Assembly (NCBI GenBank): GCA_005877675.1
Contig: VBNZ01000066.1
Coordinates: 2,062 to 8,100 of the forward strand
Length of the DNA: 6,039 nt
Origin: Gammaproteobacteria bacterium
GTDB taxonomy: Bacteria > Pseudomonadota > Gammaproteobacteria > Xanthomonadales > Rhodanobacteraceae
Direction: 5' to 3'
Program-made: the position numbers and the translations under genes
Shown: piece by piece, positions 1 through 6,028 of the stretch
How the letters are laid out: every line of letters begins with the position of its first letter
How positions within the stretch are numbered: the first letter of the stretch is position 1
Notes under the pieces: model-generated
Databases searched by the model: none
What the model was told of the DNA's origin: nothing
The model's input: only the letters and a program-made list of their open reading frames with translations

Positions 1-2
1 TC

Positions 3-998
3 AGCCCGCAGCCGGTGAATGGCTCGCAGCGCCGCAACGCGAACGACTATGTGCTGCCGAGCGACGTCGTCGCGGGTTGGGGCGCCGCGCCGGGCAAGCT
101 CGATCCGGAGCGCGATCTGATCGGCGATTTCCAGACCGCCGGCTTCGCCTACGTGCCGGACAAGACCTCGCTCAACGCCGCGTTTGCCAAGGGCGCGCCG
201 GACAAGCTGCTCGGCCTGTTCGCGTATTCAAACATGAACGTGTCCTACGACAAGATCAACGGCCGCCGTGGCAACAGCGCCGTGGTCGATGCCTTCGGCT
301 TCCCCGATCAGCCGATGCTCGACGAGATGACCGACAAAGCCCTGCAGGTGCTGTCGAAGAACAACAACGGCTTTGTCGCGATGATCGAAGGCGCGTCGAT
401 CGACAAGCAGGCGCATCTGATGGATAGCGACCGCTGGGTGCTCGAAGTGATCGAATTCGATCGCGCGATCGCGGTAGCGAAGAACTTTGCGGCAACGCAT
501 CCGGATACGCTGATCATCGTTACCGCCGATCACGAATGCTCGGGCGCGGCGATTCTTGGCGCCGCGACTGCGAGCGCTGCCGACCTGCAAGCCACGCCGA
601 ATTCGGGCCTGAAATACGTCGGCAACTACGACGCAGCGCAATTTCCGAAATACACGATCGCGGCGGACGGTTATCCGGTCAACACGCTGATCGACGGCAA
701 GATGCTGATCGGCTACGGCGCCAACGCCGATCGCTACGAGACCTGGCTGCCGAACGTTTACCCGACGCTCGATACACAGCAGCCGTTTCCGCCATCGCAG
801 TCGCCGGATAGTCCGAGCACGCGCAACAAGGACAAGGGCTATTTCGTCAGCGGACAGGTGCCGGGCGACCAGGCCGTGCACACCGCGACCGATGTGCCGC
901 TGTCGGCCTACGGCGCAGGCGCCGATACATTCCACGGCGTGATCGACAACACCGACGTGTTCTTCAAGCTCGCGTCGGCGGCGATGGCCGGCAAATAG
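3..998 (+). CDS. phoA: Alkaline phosphatase, PhoA family (5' end outside window)
   Basis: Hydrolyses phosphate monoesters, normally in the periplasm, to release inorganic phosphate. The frame is open to the left edge and the GTG at 15 is internal, so the signal peptide and nucleophilic serine lie outside the window. Numbering from the first whole codon at 3, the metal site of E. coli PhoA is recognisable. E129, D134 and H138 (EGASIDKQAH), D176-H177 (TADHE) and H293 (VHT) match E322, D327, H331, D369, H370 and H412. The spacing from E129 to H177 is identical to E. coli, and K135 corresponds to K328. The stretch between the DH pair and the last His is about 115 residues against about 42 in E. 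coli, so this enzyme carries an extra surface segment. A strong terminator follows 26 bases after the stop. Family assignment is firm; the symbol is by homology. Confidence 0.9.
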   Translation, partial: SPQPVNGSQRRNANDYVLPSDVVAGWGAAPGKLDPERDLIGDFQTAGFAYVPDKTSLNAAFAKGAPDKLLGLFAYSNMNVSYDKINGRRGNSAVVDAFGFPDQPMLDEMTDKALQVLSKNNNGFVAMIEGASIDKQAHLMDSDRWVLEVIEFDRAIAVAKNFAATHPDTLIIVTADHECSGAAILGAATASAADLQATPNSGLKYVGNYDAAQFPKYTIAADGYPVNTLIDGKMLIGYGANADRYETWLPNVYPTLDTQQPFPPSQSPDSPSTRNKDKGYFVSGQVPGDQAVHTATDVPLSAYGAGADTFHGVIDNTDVFFKLASAAMAGK

Positions 999-1024
999 TT
1001 TCGTACGAGCTCCCGCTCAGGACG

Positions 1025-1055
1025 CCGGCGCGGTATTTCGCGCCGGTTTTTTTTT
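1025..1055 (+). terminator. Rho-independent terminator after the alkaline phosphatase
   Basis: A perfect 8-bp GC-only stem (CCGGCGCG at 1025-1032 with CGCGCCGG at 1039-1046) encloses a 6-base loop and is followed by nine T (1047-1055). It ends transcription of the phosphatase before the convergent ABC gene whose stop is at 1067-1069. Read on the minus strand the hairpin has A residues before it and no T run after it, so it should work in one direction only. Confidence 0.93.
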
Positions 1056-1066
1056 GCGACGACGCC

Positions 1067-2828
1067 CTACCCGGTCACCAGTACATCCTCGAGGTCGCCC
1101 GGCAGCGCCTCCTGCGCATCCGCGACGAACTTGCCGCCACGATCGAGTTCGGCGAACAAGCCGCCGAGTGCGACCAGCTCGTCGTACCTGCCCTGCTCGA
1201 CCAGTTGCCCATCCTTGAGCACGAGGATCACGCCGGCATTGCGTACGGTCGACAGGCGATGCGCGATCACGAAGGTCGTGCGGTTCTGCGTCAGCGCGTT
1301 CAGTGCACGCTGGATACGCGCTTCGGTCGCATTGTCGAGCGCGCTGGTCGCCTCGTCGAGTATCAGAATCGGTGCATCCTTGAGCATCGCGCGCGCGATC
1401 GACAGGCGCTGACGCTCGCCGCCCGAGAGCGAACGCCCGCGCTCGGCCACGAGGGTCGAATAGCCTTCGGGTTTGACAATGATGAAATTGTGCGCTTCGG
1501 CCGCCTGCGCCGCGGCTTCGAGCTCGGCGTCGGAAGCCTCCGGATTGCCGATGCGCAGGTTGTCCGCGATCGAACGATAGAACAGGCCCGGATCCTGAAA
1601 CACGACCGCGATATGTTCGCGCAGCGAGTTCACGCTCACCTCGCGGATATCGATGCCGTCGATCGTGATACGTCCCGCGCTCGGATCGTAGGCGCGATAC
1701 AGCAGACTCAGTGCGGTGGTCTTGCCCGCGCCGGTCGGCCCGACCAGGGCCGCGGTGCCACCCGCCGGCACCTTGAAACTCAAATGCTTCAGCGCTGGAT
1801 GCGAGGCCTCGTAGCCGAACGAGACATTGTCGAATACGACCTCGCCCTTTAAATCAGCCGGCAACAGCGGCGCGCCGGGCTTCTCGTGCAGCACTTCCTT
1901 GGTGTCGAGCACGCAGAAGAAATCCGACAGCGAATGCGTCTGGAAGAACAGCCCCGAAATAAAACCCGCAAACTGCTCGAGCTTGCCGATCTGCATCATC
2001 GCGAAATTGACGAAGGTGACGATGCCGCCGACGGTGATTTCGCCTTTCGCGTTGAGCTGCGCGCCCATGGCGAAGATCGCCACAATAGTCAGCGTCGACG
2101 CCGCGCGATTGGCGACCGAGAGCCAGGCCCAGCCGCGCAGCACCGGATATTGCGCCTGCAGAACGCGTTTCATCATCTCGCGGATTGCTTTCACCTCGGC
2201 CCACCAGTACGTTGCCGAATACGTCGCCGGCGCGCTCGGAGATTTCGTGATGCAGCTCCTCGACCTCGCCCTGCGCCTTGTGCGTCTTGCGCATTGCGAT
2301 CGTGTTGAATACCGCAAAGCTCGTCATCAGCCCGATCATAAGAAGGCCGAGCTTCCAGTTCGTCTTCAGCGTCCACGGCACCATGATGATGATCGAAAGC
2401 AGCGTCGCCAGATGCTCACGGAAGAATCCGAGCCAGAGCCCGAACAGATTGCCCGTGCCCGAATGCATGATGCGCAACAGGCGCCCGGTATGATGCTGAC
2501 CGTGAAACGACAGCGGCAGCGCGATCGAATGCTCAAAAAACGCGGCGATCGCCGCAAGCCTGCGCCGATGCGCGAGACGATCGGCGAACAGTGAAACCCA
2601 TACGCTCGCAACCACGCCACCAAGCCCCACGCCGGCCCAGAGCAGTATGTAATGCCAGGCCTGCGCGTGGCCGTTCGCGCCAAGCGCATCGACCACTTTG
2701 CCGAACAGCACCGGCTCCAGAAAAAACACAGCGGACAGTGCGAGATTTGCAAGCGCCAGGGTGATCGCTAGCCATTTCTCCGGCGCCAGCAGCGCAATCA
2801 CGCGCAGGTAGATTTTCAGCAACGACAT
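1067..2828 (-). pseudogene. ndvA: NdvA/ChvA-like ABC exporter (permease-ATPase fusion), frame broken
   Basis: A half-transporter with membrane and ATPase domains on one chain. The best match I recall is NdvA/ChvA, which exports cyclic beta-1,2-glucan across the inner membrane. The N-terminal part (2828 down to about 2202) starts MSLLKIY, as NdvA does, and has four hydrophobic segments near residues 18-38, 59-80, 134-152 and 158-178. The second part, in another frame from about 2200, holds the remaining membrane helices and a complete ATPase: Walker A GPTGAGKT (1741-1718), Q-loop Gln (1597), signature LSGGERQR (1429-1406), Walker B LILDEA (1366-1349) and switch His (1261). Start 2828 is preferred over the upstream in-frame ATG at 2861 because GGAG lies 8 bases before it (2840-2837) and a likely -10 lies between the two. 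Compared with NdvA as remembered, about 23 bases are missing at the junction, so no full-length exporter can be made as written. This could be true decay or a sequencing/assembly error. The cargo is inferred. Confidence 0.8.
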
Positions 2829-2836
2829 CGGTTCAG

Positions 2837-2860
2837 CTCCATTCCGGCAAAAGTGTAGCA
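2837..2860 (-). promoter_or_regulatory. Probable extended -10 promoter and RBS of the ABC exporter gene
   Basis: On the minus strand, TGCTACACT (2860-2852) fits an extended -10 element (TGn followed by TAnAnT). No good -35 is visible at the usual distance; only a weak TGAAGA-like hexamer lies upstream. Transcription would begin near 2845, just upstream of a GGAG ribosome-binding site (2840-2837) and the ATG at 2828. This arrangement argues against the upstream in-frame ATG at 2861, which would precede the -10. Confidence 0.4.
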
Positions 2861-3164
2861 ATCAGCGCAATGCAATCTTCAGCTTCGCGTATCGTGGCGT
2901 TTCAAACGCTTAGCGGCACTAAGTTGCACGCTCATTAAAAAAATGCTGCACTCGCACTTGCATCGAGGTCGAAATTCCGAAGAATGCCCCGCGCCGAACG
3001 TGACGTTGGAGTGCGTTGTTCGTGGGCAGGGGCGATTCGTAGGGGGACTCGTCCTTTTTCGCAATGGTAGGAAATCCAAAGATCGTCAGTAGAAGAAAGT
3101 CCGGCGGCCATTCCAACCGGGCTGCAAACTTACTTGTGTCATCAACCCTGGGAGATTTTCCTAA
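2861..3164. other. Divergent intergenic region, no gene found
   Basis: About 300 bases separate the minus-strand exporter from the plus-strand EXORDIUM-like gene. The stretch is more AT-rich than the genes around it. It contains an A run (2937-2943), a short inverted repeat CTTAG-CGGCA-CTAAG (2909-2923) and a weak GU-rich hairpin running into TTTTT (3041-3058). I see no convincing sigma-70 promoter for the plus-strand gene, and no protein with recognisable family features on either strand. Open frames that cross it on the minus strand look incidental. The inverted repeat could be an operator, but five base pairs is weak evidence. Confidence 0.5.
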
Positions 3165-4112
3165 ATGAAGCTTTCTGTTTTGAGTTTTGCCTGCGCCGCC
3201 GCCCTTGCCATCTCGGGCCTTGCCTCCGCCGAAACCGTCACACGCGGCATGGCCGAAGCCGGCATGTCGCCGGACCGCGGCAATCACGGCGATGCCGCCA
3301 ACAAAGATCCGAATGAGCTGAACGGTGACCACGTCAAGTACGCGGGCAGGCCCGGTTCGCGCCAGAACGATCCGATCGCCTACCACAATGGCCCGATCCT
3401 GCATGGTCCGAAGGTTTATTACATCTGGTACGGCAACTGGACCGGCAACACCGCCACCACGATTCTCACCAACTTCGTGCAGAACCTCGGCGGCTCGGCT
3501 TACTTCAATATCAACACGACCTACTACGATATCGTCGGCAGCACCAAAACGTTCTACAACAATATCCTGACTTATGGCGGCTCGACCAACACGTCCAGCA
3601 GCACTTACGGCACCTCGCTGTCTGACAGCCAGATCCAATCGGTCGTTAGCGACGCTATTGCGTCTGCCAGCCTGCCGAAGGACACCAACGCCGTTTACCT
3701 CGTCCTGACCTCGGCTGACGTGACTGCAAGCTCGGGCTTCTGCACGCAGTACTGCGGCTGGCACACCCACGGCACGATTTCCGGCTCGGACATCAAGTAC
3801 GGCTTCGTCGGCAATGCCGATCGTTGCCCATCGTCCTGCGCCGCGCAGTCGGCCAGCAGCCCGAACAACAACATCGGCGCCGATGGCATGGCCAGCGTGA
3901 TCGCGCACGAGATCGAAGAAACCGTGACCGATCCGGACCTGAATGGCTGGTACAACGGCAACTGGGAAAACGGCGACAAGTGCGCATGGACCTTCGGCAC
4001 CGAATCGACCGCGTCGAACGGTTCGAAGTACAACGTCACCCTCGGCGGTTCGCAGTACCTGATCCAGCAGAACTGGATCGCGCCGGCCGGCGGCTGCGCG
4101 ATGCACCTGTAA
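3165..4112 (+). CDS. Secreted EXORDIUM-like (phosphate-induced protein 1 family) protein
   Basis: A 315-residue exported protein. Residues 1-22 form a signal peptide with probable cleavage after ASA. The mature part resembles plant EXORDIUM/PHI-1 proteins (Pfam PF04674) along its length: GPILHGPKVYYIWYGNW (76-92), YLVLTSADV (178-186), FCTQYCGWH (192-200), RCPSSCA (220-226), IGADGMASVIAHEIEE (237-252), DPDLNGWY (256-263) and KCAWTFG (272-278). Five cysteines (193, 197, 221, 225, 273) align with the plant pattern as I recall it; with C311 the mature chain has six, suggesting disulfides. H248, E249 and E252 form HExxE followed by TDP, a possible metal or catalytic site. Plant members are apoplastic and linked to growth and carbon status; their biochemical activity is unsettled, so none is assigned here. 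The start is supported by GGAG at 3151-3154, ten bases upstream. Codon choice is strict (AAC, TAC, GGC dominate), hinting at high expression. It looks monocistronic. Confidence 0.85.
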   Translation: MKLSVLSFACAAALAISGLASAETVTRGMAEAGMSPDRGNHGDAANKDPNELNGDHVKYAGRPGSRQNDPIAYHNGPILHGPKVYYIWYGNWTGNTATTILTNFVQNLGGSAYFNINTTYYDIVGSTKTFYNNILTYGGSTNTSSSTYGTSLSDSQIQSVVSDAIASASLPKDTNAVYLVLTSADVTASSGFCTQYCGWHTHGTISGSDIKYGFVGNADRCPSSCAAQSASSPNNNIGADGMASVIAHEIEETVTDPDLNGWYNGNWENGDKCAWTFGTESTASNGSKYNVTLGGSQYLIQQNWIAPAGGCAMHL

Positions 4113-4128
4113 CACGCGATATCTAATC

Positions 4129-4145
4129 GGCTAGACTTTTTAGCC
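4129..4145 (+). repeat. Small inverted repeat between the EXORDIUM-like stop and the terminator
   Basis: GGCTA (4129-4133) pairs with TAGCC (4141-4145) around a seven-base loop ending in TTTT. It is a short stem on its own. It precedes the larger terminator hairpin by four bases, so the transcript end carries two tandem hairpins, perhaps aiding termination or protecting the 3' end of the message. Confidence 0.4.
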
Positions 4146-4149
4146 AAGC

Positions 4150-4186
4150 GAGGCGCCCGGTGCGAACCGCGGCGCCTCATTTTTTT
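4150..4186 (+). terminator. Rho-independent terminator after the EXORDIUM-like gene
   Basis: GAGGCGCC (4150-4157) pairs with GGCGCCTC (4171-4178). Inside it, CGGT (4158-4161) pairs with ACCG (4166-4169) around a GCGA tetraloop of GNRA type, leaving one unpaired C (4170). Seven T follow at 4180-4186. The T run is immediately followed by the GGAG of the next gene, so the hairpin would lie in that gene's leader whenever transcription comes from upstream. Confidence 0.9.
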
Positions 4187-4190
4187 GGAG
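4187..4190 (+). promoter_or_regulatory. RBS (GGAG) of the NTF2-like gene, abutting the terminator
   Basis: GGAG lies ten bases before the ATG at 4201 and begins directly after the terminator's last T. There is no room for a separate promoter between the terminator and this site. The gene must therefore be read through from upstream or started from within or before the hairpin. Confidence 0.7.
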
Positions 4191-4200
4191 ATCGCCAGCC

Positions 4201-4734
4201 ATGCTTACGTCTCGCCTTTTTGCATCTTTTGCCTTCGCGCCGATCGTTGCGCTAGCCGCGTTCGCGCATGCGGCCGGCGCGCAGCCCGTGCGCGGGCACA
4301 TCAACACCGAAACGCGTCAGGTCGTGGCGCTGCGGCAGCGCGAGGAGACGCTGCTCGACGTACTAGGCAAGAACGATGCGGCGGCGCTCGCGGGCGTCCT
4401 CAGTGACGACTTTGCGCAGTACTCACTGAGCCACGACATGCTGCTCACCCCGCGCGCCGATTGGCTGCGCAATCTCACCGCGCATCCGTTCGGCAAGGTG
4501 CGCCTGGAAAATATCTCCGTGATCGACCACGGTGCAGCGCTCGTGGCTAATTTCGACCTGCTGACTGGCGACGGCAAGGCCGCAAAACGCTACGGCGTCG
4601 TCGATGTGTGGACCAAGCCGCAAGGCGCGAACGACTGGACCCTGAGTCAGCGCTATATCGCCACACCAGGATCGAACGCGCAAGCGCCCGGCGACGACGC
4701 ACCAGATACAACCGCGCCGCCCAAGCGCATCTGA
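4201..4734 (+). CDS. Small secreted NTF2-like (DUF4440/SnoaL-type) protein
   Basis: A 177-residue protein. The first 24-28 residues are a signal peptide, with a hydrophobic core followed by AHAAGAQ; cleavage is plausible after A24 or A27. Residues 38-153 have the layout of an NTF2-like cone fold of the DUF4440 type: an N-terminal helix (about 43-58), LSDDFAQYS (67-75), a W-L segment (88-91), then beta strands ending VVDVWTKP (133-140) and WTLSQRYIA (146-154). The WxLxxRYI ending is typical of the group. The C-terminal 20 residues are Pro/Ala/Asp-rich and probably disordered. Such domains often bind small ligands or are accessory; no catalytic residue set is evident and no substrate can be named. 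Start support is the GGAG at 4187. It follows a terminator and precedes the hydratase gene by 87 bases, so its operon membership is uncertain. Confidence 0.72.
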   Translation: MLTSRLFASFAFAPIVALAAFAHAAGAQPVRGHINTETRQVVALRQREETLLDVLGKNDAAALAGVLSDDFAQYSLSHDMLLTPRADWLRNLTAHPFGKVRLENISVIDHGAALVANFDLLTGDGKAAKRYGVVDVWTKPQGANDWTLSQRYIATPGSNAQAPGDDAPDTTAPPKRI

Positions 4735-4821
4735 GGCCGACGCCCAACAGCGTTGAACCACTGCGCACGATCAGAGGCGCAGCGGTTATCATGTGCGCTC
4801 CACCGCCGCTGCGTACGCGCC

Positions 4822-5610
4822 ATGCCCGAGTCCCTGGATATCCGCATCACGCAGCGCGTTGCGCATATCGCGCTCAATCGCCCGCAGGTGCACAACGCCT
4901 TCGACGATGCGCTGATCGCGGAACTCACGCTCGCACTGACTGAACTCGAAGGCAATGCCGGCGTGCGCGCGGTCGTGCTCACCGGCAATGGCGCCTCGTT
5001 TTCGGCCGGCGCCGATCTCAACTGGATGCGCGGCATGGCCAAGGCATCGGAGGCCGAGAATCGAGCCGATTCCGAGCGCCTCGCAATGCTGATGCGCACG
5101 CTCAATTTTCTGTCGAAGCCGACGCTTGCGCGCGTGAACGGCGCGGCGTTCGGTGGCGGCGTCGGCCTCGTTGCGTGCTGCGATATCGCGATTGCCGTTG
5201 ATACCGCCAAGTTTGCCCTGAGCGAAGTCAAACTCGGTCTCGTGCCCGCGGTGATCTCGCCCTACGTGATAGCCGCGATTGGCGCGCGTGCCGCGCGTAA
5301 GCTGTTTCTGACGGGTGAAATCTTCGATGCGGCGGAAGCTGCGCGTATCGGGCTCGCGCACCAGGTCGTGGCAGCGGACCAACTCGACGCAGCCACCGAT
5401 CGTCAGCTCGAGTTGCTCGCCAAGGGCGGTCCCCTCGCGCAGCGCGAGGCAAAACGGCTGGCGCTTGCGATGTCAGGGATGACCAGCACCACCGCGACCG
5501 CGACCGATCGCGACAATGCGACGTTGATCGCGCGCCTGCGTATATCCGCCGAAGGCCAGGAAGGATTGGCCGCTTTCCTCGATAAGCGTGTTCCAAACTG
5601 GATCAACTAG
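4822..5610 (+). CDS. Enoyl-CoA hydratase/isomerase family protein, LiuC-like
   Basis: A 262-residue cytoplasmic crotonase-fold enzyme of normal family length. The CoA/oxyanion-hole segments are SAGADL (61-66) and GAAFGGG (107-113). E135 in LSEVKLGLVPAVISPYV (133-149) matches the second catalytic Glu of rat enoyl-CoA hydratase (E164). The position of the first (E144) is Gly115 here (GGGVGL), as in the LiuC-type methylglutaconyl-CoA hydratases I recall. LVPAVISPYV and FLTGEIFDA are also typical of that branch, which hydrates 3-methylglutaconyl-CoA in leucine/isovalerate breakdown. The C-terminus EGQEGLAAFLDKRVPNW is standard. ATG 4822 is chosen because it aligns with family starts; it lacks a clear Shine-Dalgarno, and the in-frame TTG at 4753 would add 23 unlike residues. 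The next gene follows after 11 bases. Family is certain; the LiuC role is likely but unproven without the rest of a liu cluster. Confidence 0.88.
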   Translation: MPESLDIRITQRVAHIALNRPQVHNAFDDALIAELTLALTELEGNAGVRAVVLTGNGASFSAGADLNWMRGMAKASEAENRADSERLAMLMRTLNFLSKPTLARVNGAAFGGGVGLVACCDIAIAVDTAKFALSEVKLGLVPAVISPYVIAAIGARAARKLFLTGEIFDAAEAARIGLAHQVVAADQLDAATDRQLELLAKGGPLAQREAKRLALAMSGMTSTTATATDRDNATLIARLRISAEGQEGLAAFLDKRVPNWIN

Positions 5611-5613
5611 GGG
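5609..5613 (+). promoter_or_regulatory. RBS of the VOC gene overlapping the hydratase stop codon
   Basis: AGGGG starts inside the hydratase TAG (5608-5610) and ends 8 bases before the ATG at 5622. The overlap indicates translational coupling within one transcript. Confidence 0.75.
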
Positions 5614-5621
5614 AAACAGCC

Positions 5622-6026
5622 ATGTCCGTCACGACCCGCTTCGATCACATCGGCTTCGTCGTCTCCGATCTTGCGCGCAGCAAGGCGTTCTACAACAAAG
5701 CGCTTGCGCCGCTCGGCATCGGTCTCGTCATGGAAGTCACCGCGGAAATGACCGGCGGCCACGCACATGTCGGCTACGGCAGTGAAAACCGTCCGTATTT
5801 TTGTATAGGCAACGGCGATGGTTGGCTGCGCGGCAGGCTGCACGTGGCTTTTTCCGCGCCCGATCGCAAGAGCGTCGACGCGTACTACCAGGCCGCGCTT
5901 GCGGCAGGCGGCGTCAACAACGGCGCGCCGGGTCTGCGCCCGCATTATCACGCCAACTACTATGGTGCCTTCGTGCTTGATCCGGACGGTCACAACATCG
6001 AAGCCTGCTGTCACATGCCGGAATAA
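5622..6026 (+). CDS. VOC-superfamily (glyoxalase/dioxygenase-like) protein
   Basis: A 134-residue single-chain vicinal-oxygen-chelate protein with two beta-alpha-beta-beta-beta halves. The first opens FDHIGFVVSDLARSKAFYNKAL (7-28); the second opens LHVAFSA (73-79) and closes YYGAFVLDPDGHNIEA (113-128). H9, H74 and E127 occupy the usual metal-ligand positions of the fold, so it can probably bind a divalent metal. The superfamily includes lactoylglutathione lyases, extradiol dioxygenases, fosfomycin/bleomycin resistance proteins and acyl-CoA epimerases. The sequence does not look like methylmalonyl-CoA epimerase, and I cannot name a substrate. Its tight coupling to the hydratase gene (11-base gap, RBS overlapping the stop) suggests a related job in acyl-CoA or carbonyl metabolism, which is inference from context. 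Confidence 0.88.
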   Translation: MSVTTRFDHIGFVVSDLARSKAFYNKALAPLGIGLVMEVTAEMTGGHAHVGYGSENRPYFCIGNGDGWLRGRLHVAFSAPDRKSVDAYYQAALAAGGVNNGAPGLRPHYHANYYGAFVLDPDGHNIEACCHMPE

Positions 6027-6028
6027 AC

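Noticed and set aside
228..935. A 235-codon minus-strand frame opposite the alkaline phosphatase
   Set aside because: Arg/Val/His-rich low-information product, antisense to a well-supported enzyme, with no family resemblance.
1025..1055. A bidirectional terminator serving the convergent exporter gene too
   Set aside because: On the minus strand the hairpin is preceded by A residues and lacks a following T run.
1205..1852. Plus-strand frames opposite the ABC exporter (also 1827-2594)
   Set aside because: They mirror the ATPase and membrane domains on the other strand. The products are Arg-rich and lack plausible starts or motifs.
1854..2190. The C-terminal extension of the exporter's first frame past the break
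   Set aside because: After about 2201 the translation in that frame turns Arg/Ala-rich and loses all similarity, while the other frame carries the conserved sequence. The extension is out-of-frame readthrough, not a real domain.
2190..2215. Programmed ribosomal frameshifting at the exporter break
   Set aside because: There is no slippery heptamer or obvious downstream pseudoknot, and the alignment suggests that about 23 bases are missing, which frameshifting would not restore.
2879..3079. A 66-codon minus-strand frame in the intergenic region
   Set aside because: It has no recognisable motifs or convincing ribosome-binding site, its composition is that of random translated sequence, and it overlaps a larger spurious frame.
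1..4112. A functional phosphate theme joining the alkaline phosphatase to the 'phosphate-induced protein' family
   Set aside because: The plant family's name comes from induction in tobacco cells. The genes are 2 kb apart with a convergent gene between them, and no Pho box was recognised.
2919..4115. A 398-codon open frame on the minus strand covering the whole EXORDIUM-like gene
   Set aside because: It is antisense to a gene with signal peptide, family motifs, RBS and terminator. Its product is Val/Arg/Gly/Ala-rich with no recognisable domain, which is what strict GC-ending codon use gives on the opposite strand.
4753..4792. A promoter for the hydratase gene using TTGAAC (4753-4758) and TATCAT (4787-4792)
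   Set aside because: The spacer is 28 bases, far from the 16-18 needed, and no better -35 is found at the right distance.
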